This document shows, piece after piece, positions 30,901 through 41,500 of a DNA stretch of 64,000 nt (its first letter is position 1; every line of letters begins with the position of its first letter). The translations under genes and the position numbers were made by a program. The notes under the pieces are model-generated. The model was not told where the DNA came from and ran no database searches. It was given only the letters and a program-made list of their open reading frames with translations. Source of the stretch: Spisula solida (lineage: Eukaryota; Mollusca; Bivalvia; Venerida; Mactridae); the NCBI GenBank assembly GCA_947247005.1, contig OX365948.1, forward strand, positions 52,621,401 to 52,685,400. The letters are read 5' to 3'.

Positions 30901-32017
30901 TGTATCAATTCAGCATACTGGCATATTCGTTACAACGGCATTTCTCTTGAAACCGCCTCGTCGTATCGAGTTCAGCAAATACCTGAGAGTTTCCATCACG
31001 GATGGTCTTACTTGGGAAAAGTAAATAGGGACATCACAGGTAAAACTAACCGGAAACAAGAATTTCTTCACAGAAAATTAAGAGAATGGAGTTCATTGGT
31101 CGAGCAAGATTCCTAAAAATGGTTTGCACCTATAGTTTGATTCGAAACTATACTAAAGGGTGCCATTGTCTCACAATGTCGGAAACATAGTTGAGAATTC
31201 AAAAATTGCAGGTTATATGGAAACAACACTTATCTTTGTCATTCATTTCTTATGGTCAAGAGGAAGCATCTCTTGTTTACCTAATTTATTTCTTAAGGTC
31301 AAGAGGAAGCATAAATTGTTTACCGCATTCATTTCAAAATGTCTAGAGGGAATTCATACATCTATCTAATAGAAATGCAAAGTACGTATGGTAAAATGGA
31401 TTTGTTTACAATTGTGGATGGCGTCAGACTTTTAAGGTAAACGTCATGTCTCAGTCTGACATTTGATATGATTTTGTATCCCCTGATAAAGCCTGGGTCA
31501 CCTCAGTTTTACGACAGCCGTACACCTTTCTACGGTTTCTTGCACCCTTTGCTGTTTAAGGTTGCAACTGACGGGGCATTCTACACTGTCGAACGAAATA
31601 CTAGCACCGCAAGGCAAACACATCATCGCAAACCAAACATGTCAACCTTTTTAACCTTTTGTATGCGATTTACTGTTACATGAATATTTCAACTATATTT
31701 CTGCTATGTGACGTGTGGAACTGTCGTATGAGCAGCCTTGCGAGGTCTGCGATTTTTCTGCGATCTGAGTCTGTCATTTTAATAATTATAATTTTCGGGA
31801 GTAGCTAATAAAATGTGCGACCAAACAATATTGTGGCGGGTTGACACATGCTTAACATAAGGGGAACAAAAAAAACTTACATATTTTCTTGGCACTTACC
31901 TTTATTCTCCAACACTTCAAGTCTAGACAAAAGTCGATCTAGGGAGTCAGCATCGTTGACTGCCAAACATCCGGCCAGAATACTGAACACAATTAGCATA
32001 TAACACGAGTGCTTCAT
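27956..32017 (-). CDS. Secreted C1q-domain-containing protein, three exons
   Basis: C1q-domain proteins of bivalves are secreted trimeric recognition proteins, commonly linked to innate immunity. Coding exons on the minus strand are 32017-31900, 29657-29508 and 28416-27956. All junctions are GT-AG and phase 1, totalling 729 nt (242 aa). Exon 1 gives a signal peptide (MKHSCYMLIVFSILAGCLA) and the start of a heptad region. Exon 2 is almost pure coiled coil (QLRKNVEDELAKVKQRLDK). Exon 3 is one C1q domain of about 135 aa, from FLETAAFHATL through FTAPMAGVYILSVSISSY to FTGCLIY. There is no collagen stretch, so trimerisation would rest on the coiled coil, as in many molluscan C1qDC proteins. Intron 1 (29658-31899) contains a TATGCCCCC element and a fold-back. 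The particular ligand cannot be told from sequence. Confidence 0.93.
29796..29854. repeat. ACCGGACCTCTAG inverted and direct triplet
   Basis: ACCGGACCTCTAG at 29796-29808 is mirrored by CTAGAGGTCCGGT at 29828-29840, and ACCGGACCTCTAG then occurs a third time at 29842-29854. It looks like the joined ends of an element in C1q intron 1. The interior is missing. Confidence 0.75.
30161..30625 (+). mobile_element. TATGCCCCC-headed element in C1q intron 1
   Basis: TTATTATGCCCCC followed by a long poly-C run, then GGGGGTATACAGCTTTGCACA, internal GTTCAATAACTCAAGAATGC twice, GGTCAAAGGTCACTGTGACC, and the tail GGGGGCATACATGTTTTACAAACATCTCTTGT. The head and tail agree with the element at 18492-18770. 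Confidence 0.8.
30842..30976. mobile_element. Pogo/Tc1-like MITE, CAGTCAGGTCTCGATATAACG end (truncated copy)
   Basis: The left end CAGTCAGGTCTCGATATAACG and the right CGTCGTATCGAGTTC are inverted. The fuller copy at 39452-39621 ends GTTGTATCGAGTTCTGACTG followed by TA. The CAG...CTG ends with TA suggest a non-autonomous pogo/Tc1-class element (inference). Confidence 0.75.
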
Positions 32018-32433
32018 TTTGTAGCTTCTTCTATATATATACTCTTCTTTGTTATATGTTCAGATGAATATACGTCTTGTTGTTAATTAAACGGCTTATC
32101 TATAGTTTGTCTATACATGTTATTAAGTTAATAAGTAGGTCATGTGCACTTTCGCAAACATCTGTTCTGTCCGTGTCGTGTTTTGCTCCGAAATAAGTAT
32201 AGCATAATTTAAAGATATAGCCGCTCCTTCATTACATAAACATTTAAAGGAGCTACTCCAAAAAGATAATAAAATCGGAACAGAGAGGTGAGCACACAAC
32301 AGAAACATCAAAGCACTAAATGTACAAAAAAACATACTTTGTCTGTGTACACATTACTAGTTCTGACCGAAACATTCGTGTTTCAACATAGGCTAATTAT
32401 ACATGCACAATACATATTAGTACTAGATTCTAG

Positions 32434-32618
32434 TTATAGTCCAGTCAGGATAAAAATCCAGTGACGCAGCGGTCGAGTCCACTATAACGGTGTAAAACCA
32501 ATTATAAAGGCATATACTGTACAAACAACTATAATTGCAATGCTAAACTAACATACTAGTACTAAACATCGCTCTACCTGTTTGGACAATGGTTGTGATT
32601 TTTTGCGTACACATAAAT
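32434..32618. mobile_element. Left part of a CTATAGTCCAGTCAGGATA-type MITE
   Basis: It matches the intact copy at 25827 base for base over long stretches (for example CCAGTGACGCAGCGGTCGAG) up to TTTGCGTACACATAAAT, then stops. The missing right end (CAACGTCACTGTCA...TCTAACTGGACTATA) is found at 37312-37351 in the same orientation. Confidence 0.85.
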
Positions 32619-32682
32619 GTTGTATCAGCTGTTTTATGTATTCATGTATAACTTGGTGACTCTCTAGTCACGTGGTTTTATT

Positions 32683-32707
32683 GATAGCCGCCCCAAGGGC
32701 GGCTATC
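32683..32707. repeat. Perfect 10-bp stem hairpin
   Basis: GATAGCCGCC, a 5-base loop CCAAG, then GGCGGCTATC. It stands alone in AT-rich DNA and may be the subterminal hairpin of a decayed element. Helitron ends carry such hairpins, but no Helitron terminus (CTRR) is clear next to it. Confidence 0.6.
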
Positions 32708-33180
32708 TTATGGAATACCAACCAAATTTCTCCCCTGGACGTGAAAGGACAAGTTACTGATAGTTATTAAAATGAAATATTGAAGCTATTAATTGATACC
32801 TGTACAAACACATTTAAATTCTCATTGATTCCACCATAAATGACATTTTTTGGATGGATAATGTTCGTAATTAAAATAAAAAATGTTTCCGTATTAATAA
32901 TTTAATTGCTGATCCCTTTTTGCGTAGACTAGCTGAGGTGTCTATTTTTTTCTACTACTGAACTGATCGCTAATTTTATCGATAGTTGTATTCGTTTACC
33001 AATGATGCTGATGTTTTCGCATGAAAACAATAATATAGAGTTTCATATAAATTTTCTTTTTTCATCAATTATAGATAATGAAAAGAAAAGAAATTGCTGA
33101 AATTTAAACATTAATTTGATAAAAAAAATGTTGAGTCGCCGGAATTAGTCTATTCATAAATTCTGTACTATAAATAGACT

Positions 33181-33480
33181 TGTTTAAAACGCGGTCAAAC
33201 TACCGAATCTGCGGTCACAGAATGGGTAGTCTGGATTACCTCCCCTATCACTACTAAACAAATATAGAACGACAGGGAACCAGACTACAGAATGGGTTGG
33301 CCCGGGTACTTGCTTCCAAAAGTTTAACGGTAACATATCAGTATTTTAGCAATTATTGTGATATTGTGCTGTTTATTGTGATTATATAAGTAGTTTTCAT
33401 ATATTATGAACAATATCTTGATGATTTTAAAGTTGCTTGATTTGGCCGCACGTGCCCGCAGTTTGGCCGCGTTTTAAACA
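33181..33480. mobile_element. 300-bp MITE with TGTTTAAAACGCGG ends
   Basis: TGTTTAAAACGCGGTCAAACT at the left mirrors AGTTTGGCCGCGTTTTAAACA at the right. The interior repeats CAGAATGGGT twice and is otherwise AT-rich and non-coding. No transposase is seen. Confidence 0.88.
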
Positions 33481-33989
33481 TGACGGCGGAAGTAGATATA
33501 TTGTTTTGATAAAACTTTACTTATCAAAAATAGCCGGGAATAAGTGAATACAAGACGCGAGTACTTGTTGAACAAGGAAAATCTTCTTTAATACTCATAA
33601 CGAACGTAGTTATGCAATTTCATCAACATCCGATACAGACCTTGAAGTAAGTCACTGTCGTACTCGTACCGATTCGACCCAAAATGTTAAAAAATGTAAA
33701 CAACTTTTGAACAATGTTATGCATCTATTGTGCATTGCTATTTCGTTTTGCACGCCAATTGTTTACATCAGTACGAGGTATCGTGTGCTACACTGTAACT
33801 GTACGAATTTAACACTATTGAAAACTGTTAAATAAATGATAAAATCTGAAATCTTATAAAAGTTCAGTAACCAAAATGAATAAATATCACAGACTTATGA
33901 CATTAGATTGATTCAGTCGAGCTGGGCAGTCTTGGATGAGCATCGTTAATCATATGCTCGTGAAATCCTTTTTAACAGTATGTTGTCGA

Positions 33990-34980
33990 TTATCTTCCTT
34001 ATCTGCATGATGGTCGGGCCAATTTTTTTTCTTACCCACATGATTGACAGTCATGCCAATTATCCTGTTGTTCCCTATTTTCGGGCATCTAAGCACAAAA
34101 AGGATTTAAAAGCATTTTAAAAAACTTTTTGAATTTTTTAATTAGAGGAAAATATGACTAAACCACTTAAGCAAAACATGCAATCAACAAAAACACGAAA
34201 AAAATAACTTGTATGGTCTATTTTTAGCATCACATCACGTGACCTCCATAATCTGAGTTCATTTTCGTATTGTGCCTCGACTGGTACTCTTACAAACTTT
34301 ACATTGCGCCCAATTTGTAATATTGTCCTTCAACCACACGTGTGAATTTTCATTGTGGTTGAAAACCATTCAAAAAAAAGTTTGAGCAAGGCAAAATATG
34401 GGTTGTTTCCCTTTTTTGAAATGTTAGCCATTTTTTAGTTTTTTTCGAAAATTTTCGATTTTTGCCCAAATCTGATTTATTTTTTTGAAGAATCAACTAA
34501 AATATGTTAAAACTATCAAAAAAATTCAAAATCATAACTCAGAAACGAAGTTTTGATGCTTGCCGAAAATACGAGAAAGCACGACGATACGAGAATCAGG
34601 GATATTATTTTCCTTATGCGTCTGACAGTCGTCCCGATTACTTTGGTTATCCGAACGACAGTCGTACCAATTATTTTCCTTATGTGCATGATGCTCGTGC
34701 CAATTATTTTCATTATCCGCCGCACGACAGTCGTACCAATTATTTTCCTTATGCGCATGATGGTCATGCCAATTATTTTCCTGATGCGCAAGACAGTTGT
34801 GCCAATAATTGAATTGTTTTCCTTATCCGCACGACAGTCTCGTAAATTATTTTCCTTATTTGCACGATGATTATACTGATTAATTTTCTTATCCGCACGT
34901 CGGTTGTGCCGATTATTTTCCTTATCCGCACGACAGTTCAACAAATAATTTTCCTTATCCACACGACGGTCAAAATGTTG
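33990..34980 (+). repeat. 30-bp minisatellite in two blocks (ATTATTTTCCTTATGCGCACGACAGTCGTACC type)
   Basis: Units of about 30-33 bp built on ATTATTTTCCTTAT(G/C)CGCA(C/T)GA(C/T)(A/G)GTCGTGCCA run from about 34600 to 34980, with two or three decayed units near 33990-34065. Both strands stay open over much of the block. The + frame reads repeated Asn-Tyr-Phe-Pro-Tyr and Asp-Ser-Arg words, but the unit shifts frame near 34810 and no signal peptide or homologue is apparent, so coding is doubtful. Confidence 0.8.
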
Positions 34981-35372
34981 TCAGTCCGAATGAATATTTG
35001 TCAGTATGAATGAATATTTGTCAGTTCGAAAAAAAATATTAAAATGAAAATAGACGTAAAGTTGTACCTTTTAAAATTTTTAATTGCTTTATTGAGAGCT
35101 AAATAATTCAGAAATGCATGTTTAGCTTTTAACATATTTAATAAGTGATTGCCAAAGGACCTAATTTGTTGTTTACCTTTTTACAATAACCTGAATGAGC
35201 ATAGCTATAAATTTAACCTCTGTAGAGCTGAAATACCTCAAAATGACAGCCAATATTTTCAGCTCCCAGAGACTGAGAGTGAAGTAGAAAAACCCTAGGT
35301 ACAATGTAACTGCACCGTCATCGAATCCCAAGTCCGCATTTAAAATGCAGGAGGGCCTAATTGTGTATTTTT

Positions 35373-36360
35373 TATGCTCCCCGAAGGGTGAGCATATAGT
35401 CGCCGCTTTGTCCGCCCGTCTGTCCATCCGTCACACTTTTGTCCGGGCCATAACTTGAAGAGTATTAGAGATATCAATTTGAAACTTCTTAGGTGAATAG
35501 ACCTCATTGAGGGGAAGTGCAGTGCACAAGAACCATAACTCTTGATTGCATTTGTTTTTAGTTATTCCCCTTTGTAATTTTTCAAACTTCATTCTTGTCC
35601 GGGCCATAACTTAAACAGTATTAGAGATATCAATTTGAAACGTTATCGGTGACTAGACCTCATTGAGGGGAAGTGCAGTGCACAAGAACCATAACTCTTG
35701 ATTGCACATTTTTTGAGTTACTCCCCTTTCTATTTTTTTTCATACTTCATTCTTGTCCGGGCCATAACTTAATTAGTATTAGAGATATCAATTTGAAACT
35801 TCATAGGTGAATAGACCTCATTGATAGGAAGTGCAGTGTGAAAGAACCATAACCCTACAATATATATTTTGATTTATTTCACTTTGTAATTTTTTATACT
35901 TAACTCTTCTCTGGGCCAGAACTCATACAGTATTAGAGATATCAATTTGAAACTTCATATGTGAATAGATCTCATTGAGAGGAAGTGCGGTGCACAAGAA
36001 ACATAACTCTTTATTGTAAATTTTTGGAGTTATGGCCTTTTGTACTTTTATACTTACTTCTTGTCCAGGTCATAACTCCTTCATTATGGGAGGTATTGAT
36101 TTGAAACTTTATAGGTGAATTAATCTCATTCAGGAGAAGTGCACCTTTATTGTTTTTTAATTATCTCCCTTTTTCATACAAATTAATGCTTGGCAGGTCC
36201 CTCACTTGAACAGTATTGATGGCATTTGATTGAAACTCAACATAATGGTAGAGGAAGTGCGGTGTCAAAGAACCAAAATTCTACATTATTTTCTCTTTTT
36301 ACCTGTATCTGTAATAAGTTATTTCCAATTTTGGGACAAACACTTGCTTCGGGAAGCATA
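35373..36360 (+). mobile_element. 988-bp TATGCTCCCCGAAG element with internal tandem units
   Basis: TATGCTCCCCGAAG and the paired CTTCGGGAAGCATA close the element. Inside, about five units of some 160 bp repeat TTGTCCGGGCCATAACTT, GTATTAGAGATATCAATTTG, AGACCTCATTGAGG and AAGTGCAGTGCACAAGAACC. The build is like the 26870 and 1480 repeats: short inverted ends around a tandem array. Non-coding. Confidence 0.88.
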
Positions 36361-36782
36361 ATTCGGTTTTACCGATTCATTGTATTCTACATTTACTTTA
36401 ATCCAATAAATATGTGGAACTATCAAGTACTTCAAATTTATTTTGAATTATGTTAATAATCTGGTGACATTGCAACACTGCACATCCAATTGGTCAAAGG
36501 AATGATGACTAGTTTCCAATACCAGTAAGCTATTTAGAATGGTCACATAATAATGTTTCAGTGATTTATAATGTGCTTGTAATTGTATATATGCGAGGGT
36601 TGCATGCTACATGTATTTACGTGTTTTTACTTAATATCGTGCAGCATGTGTATATAAGAACGTTTTGCTCATCCATATAGAAATGCATTTGTAAACGAAA
36701 TTGCTGTTAAACAATAAGTAGAAATTAAAAGATCTAGATCTGTTATACAATACCGTTACTTATACTCAATGAAAATTTAGGT

Positions 36783-36992
36783 ACCATCCTATCAATTGAC
36801 TCTTATATTTAAAATTCACGTTACACTGTGTTAAAAGCCGAACACAACTATGTTTTGACCTTACTGAGAAGTCACAACTTTAACAATATTCAGATGCACA
36901 CACTAGAAAACTTTTGTACCGATAGGTCATATTGTATACAAAATACAGAGATATGTATAAGTGGTAACTTTTCAGTGACTCCCAGTTTATAA
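36783..36992. mobile_element. Inverted partial copy of the 17422 MITE
   Basis: Read on the minus strand it gives GGGAGTCACTGAAAAGTTACCACTTATA, TATTTTGTATACAATATGACC and CAGTGTAACGTGAATTTT in the same order as 17422-17650. The outer end near 36783 is missing. Confidence 0.75.
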
Positions 36993-37892
36993 TGTCAAAT
37001 ACCTGTGTATATTGGAATATTTCCCGCTCAATTTCATTCTATCTGAATGAAACGTTAGAGATTTCAGTCGTTTAGAATAATTTATAACACCGTTGCTTGA
37101 TATAACAGTATTCATGCCATGTAAACCACAAAATTGCGGCTACTTTGATGCATTGCATCACAAATTTGTCTTGTATACACCATGCATGCTTACATCAGTT
37201 ACTCTCTGGGCTCCTATGAGTCAATACTTACTATGTTCCTTTATTAAAATACGTCTATACATAGAATCATTGTCGAGTTCTATATGACCACCGGTCACTA
37301 ATATAACAATAAACTTCAACGTCACTGTCATTATATTCTAACTGGACTATACATGTAGCAATGTAGATGTATACAATAGTGTATGATATGTTCTTCTACG
37401 ATGATGCTATGTTGAATAGTGAGGTCGAGCACATTTCGCCAGTCTTGTGATGAGTTCAAGTCAACGAAGTTCCACTCTGGAGTTCTCAATAATATCCCAA
37501 CTCCTAAGATTAATTGTGAATTTGTTTGGGCATGGAGAGTGCAACCGTCTTGTTTAACCAAACTATATGATCATAAATACTATAATCCAAGCTATTCGTT
37601 GTTTCTGGTTTTGTTTTTATCTTGTTCAGTGGTGTATACATGTATGCTTTCAATGTGTTTATCCTCGACAACGTACGATATAGTGCGCCAAGGATAATGT
37701 GATGTTTATAAACACCAATCGGTTTGGTCAACTGCTGCATTGTTGGTTTTACAATTTACTAAAGTAAAACAGATATGGTTTATGTCAAGCACATCTGATT
37801 AATCCACTTCTGTGGAATATACCAAATGTTCCCGCATTTCTAATTAGTGTGGTTCTTTTACGTGCCGGATGTTGAATCATACACATTAACAT

Positions 37893-37945
37893 GGCCTAGT
37901 AGTAGAACGTCAGCTTCGAGTGAGTTCTCGGGTTTGTCATAGGCT
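37893..37945 (+). mobile_element. Short SINE-like fragment
   Basis: GGCCTAGTAGTAGAACGTC, then GCTTCGAGTG, then TTCTCGGGTTTGTCATA match the order of the tRNA-derived repeat at 63040-63118. The B box is degraded. Confidence 0.45.
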
Positions 37946-38407
37946 GCTACATAACAAACTGGCCGTTTATATCTTCCTTGTCCAAAAAGTGTTACCAGGC
38001 CCTTTTAAAAGTTAACGAACGCCATGTTGTTGAGGGGCAAACCGCCTTAATTAGTGGGTGTTTTTTTTTAATTTATAAACTCCAATTAACCAAACATAAA
38101 AAAAATAATTTGCACCATAACGTCAATTCCTCGAAATTTTACGGTTTTAGTCGTTTCATGGTTCACTACACCATTATATTAAATTTAGATTGATTAACTT
38201 CTTCCGAGTTCCGGGTTGTCAAAAAACACTCGCACAAAATTTCGTGCAGAAATATTAATATATAAAAATGTAATATGTCACAAAAACGTGTACTCGTACA
38301 TCGTCTGTTATGTGCAAATGTGTTATTATCGTTTGTATCCATACTGTTACACATAATTATATTAAATAATAACATTTGAAATATATTACATTGTATGTAC
38401 ATTTGTA

Positions 38408-38413
38408 TTTATT
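38408..38413 (-). terminator. Candidate polyadenylation signal of the DEG/ENaC gene
   Basis: AATAAA on the minus strand lies about 117 nt after the stop codon at 38530-38532, in an AT-rich context. It is the first canonical hexamer downstream. Confidence 0.55.
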
Positions 38414-38529
38414 GCAATATTTAGAACAGTTTTGACAGTAAACGTGTAAGCAGATCTACAAGTATTATATTATTTTCAGGATTCAAAATCACTAATAAAA
38501 TATTACAGAAAAACGAAGGCATCTTTACA

Positions 38530-41500
38530 TCAATAACGTGACCCATATGGAAGGTCCCTATGGGATGGTTGAAAATGTCGGCTGTCTGAAGATGTATGTA
38601 AACTGTTCGGATAACCGTCACTTTCTTTTCCAAAGTTTGTCCGTGGCCAAGAATCACTGTTAGTTTGTCTTTCTGCTGCCAACCGTTTCTTTCGTTCTTT
38701 TTTCCGTTTCTTTCGCTCTCTTCTGTTGTCCTTGATTGTTTTGTGTACTCCATAATCGCACAGCTCAATGAACAATTGAACCACTTCACATAAACTTAAT
38801 ATTGACAGACCTATCCACAAACCTATGGCACCACCGACATCGGACAGAAACTGTTGAACCTGTGAAAGAATAACAATATCACTCGTGAAACATCGGTTAT
38901 TTCCGTTTTTCTCCGGTTAATAAACATGCAACTTGTAAATGTTTAGCAATCGTAACTATTCGGGTCTTTCCGTCATCGATGCCAAAGCTACTGGGCCGAG
39001 GTGATAAGAAATGACATCAGTTTGTTTTCAACGTCACAGAAAAGCGTTATCGGACTATGTTGTATTGTATCACCTCGAAATTCGACCAGCAAATTACTCA
39101 ACGATGAAAGAGCAATACGTTGGCCAAGAAGCAGACGAAACAACACGTAGGCCAACAACATGAAGACCAAGCAATATGTTGGCCAACATGGTGACTAAAC
39201 AAAATGGAGGTCAAACAAAATGTAGGTAAAAACATGTTAAGAGCTTTACCTCTATCTCAGCGTCCTCGGTAATTTCTTCAAAGTTCAGATCCTCAAAATA
39301 AATATTTAACTTCAGGAAATTGTTGCTGCAATGGAGTACGTACATACATGTTTATATCTAAATCAATAGATGTAAGTATAGCTGTGTTGGGGCACAGTAC
39401 CGAGATCCGGAAGTTGTGGGTTCGAATCTGGCATGAATTAACAATTCGGAACAGGACTCGATATAACGACACCCGATATACTGACAAATTCATTATACTG
39501 ACACCATATTTGGGGACAAAAGTATTAAAACGCTCTTTGTATCAATTTAGTATATTGACATATTCGTTACAACGACATTTTTCTTGGAAACGAACAGCGT
39601 CGTTGTATCGAGTTCTGACTGTATTCTGTTGGCTTTGTGACGAAATTTCAATGCGGGATAGAGAGATTGCCATTGACAATCTTGCTTCTCAGATGCATGC
39701 TAGTTATCAAACGCAACCATGTAGCCATTATATCACCGTTAATAACGTTAGATGTACCAGTGAACTAATTAATTAGGACACAGTTAGGTCCCAAAATTGT
39801 TTTTCATGAGTGACTTTATAAACGCGACCGTATGGTTCAGATTTAGAAAATATGCAATCTCTCCAGAGCGACCCTCTGTAAAGCAACAGCCTCTCTAAAA
39901 CAAAACCTTCAAAATTTCCTTTGCGGATATTTACTATAAATTTAACACCTGTAGAACAACAACCTCTAAACAACGGCCACAATGTGCGCGCCTAATGCTG
40001 TTGCTCTCAAGAGGTAGTTCTGCAAATCTAGTTATAAAGGTAATTTTACAAGAGCCAGTACTATCACAAAGCAACATTATCTCCTATCTACTGCCAACAA
40101 GCTACATTTCACATTGCTGGAAAAGCAGTAATTTAGTAAAACTATTCCAACTGGGGCGATAAAATGTTGTTGAATTCGTAGATAAACTTAAACACGAAAT
40201 CTAAAAGTGTAAAGTTATACGAAATAAAGGACAAATTTATGGTAGCATGCATTTAAAATGTAAAGCATTTTTTGAAAAGACAGGGCCAAATTAAGCCATC
40301 ATGAACCTTGTCCTTTGGTGATTTTACAGTATGCTCTACTTGACAATTTGGCTTATATCTATTCAAAGGATAGCATATTTTTTACTACAAAATGAGATAA
40401 CTTTAATTATTTTAACTACATCTTTATGTTAATTTTCTTAATATGGTTATCTGTAATTTTTCTATCACGAAACATAAAACTTCGTTGTAGACGATTATGC
40501 TAAAGATCGAGCCTATTATTCTAAAACTAGAAATCTTGCCAAACAAGCGAAATGAAGCTATAAATGGTGCAATCATAAACATGTATGTGTAATAACAGAG
40601 TCATGTGGTTGCATGAACCAAGCGCACGGTACAATGCGGTATAATACGTATTAAGCATTTAGCTCAACTATTCTCCAATTTTAGTGCAAACAAGCACGTC
40701 CTATTCGCGTGAGATGGAATCAAACAATGCTGGCTTAATGGGCACTTGTGATCTGATGGTCAAATAATCCGTCAGTTTATTAAACTGGTAACAGCAACGA
40801 AAACACCAAAACACTACAGACAACTAGGGTCGATGAGCTTCTGACAGAGGACGTAGGAAATCATGCAGTCAAAGTCTTCGGGACACTAAGAGATGTAAGT
40901 ATCTCTTTTCGACAAGGCGTCGATCAGAATGGAATGGAATATGCGGACTACGTATGGAACCAAATCTGTTGCAATTGTTGCTAAAGAAATAAGAAATTAT
41001 AAATTGCGAGTGATTGAGCTATGTGAAACAATGTGGACAAATTCGGACGAGACTCAACTAAGCACAGGGGAAAACCTTGATCTATTCAGGACGTGAGGAA
41101 ACAGGTACACAATGTACACCGAAGGAATTGATATCACAAAAGAAGCAGCGTTCTTGTCAACCAAAGCGTAACCATCTTGCATACAACGTTACGATACTTT
41201 ACTAGTTTTACACCAAGGAGCGAAGCAAAGAAAGTGGTCAATGAGAACATTCACGAAAGGTTTCAGACATGCTTAGATTGTTGACATGATAGAGAAATAC
41301 ATGTGTAGTAATTTTGATATGAAATTTAAACGCGAAGACTGTACATAAAGGTTACACATACACCATTGGCAGATATGGATTGTGTACTATGAACTAGAAT
41401 GACCAGCAGCTGCTTCTAATGGACGTCTGTGCAGACAACAACCAAGTCCTTGGGGATCCACATTTCCACACGAGGTTATTCACAAGATAACAAATGGAAA

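Larger units (their letters stand above)
32018..38529. other. Intergenic region between the C1q gene and the DEG/ENaC gene
   Basis: No gene recognised. It contains a broken MITE (32434-32618 and 37312-37351), a 25-bp perfect-stem hairpin (32683-32707), a MITE (33181), a 30-bp minisatellite (33990-34980), a 988-bp element (35373), a second MITE fragment (36783) and a SINE-like fragment (about 37893-37945). The DEG/ENaC 3-prime UTR is at its right edge. Confidence 0.7.

Noticed and set aside
32031..32043. TATATATA motif upstream of the C1q start as its TATA box
   Set aside because: It lies only about 20 nt before the ATG, too close for a normal TATA-to-start distance plus a leader, unless the real start lies in another exon.
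35205..35290. Similarity between 35205-35290 and 39925-39990 (CCTCTGTAGA/AACCTCTAAA words)
   Set aside because: Only a few short words match, and I could not define ends, so it is not listed as a mobile element.
32434..37351. The 4.7-kb block as a single autonomous transposon
   Set aside because: No transposase, reverse transcriptase or matching ends at its borders. Kept only as a possible nested insertion.
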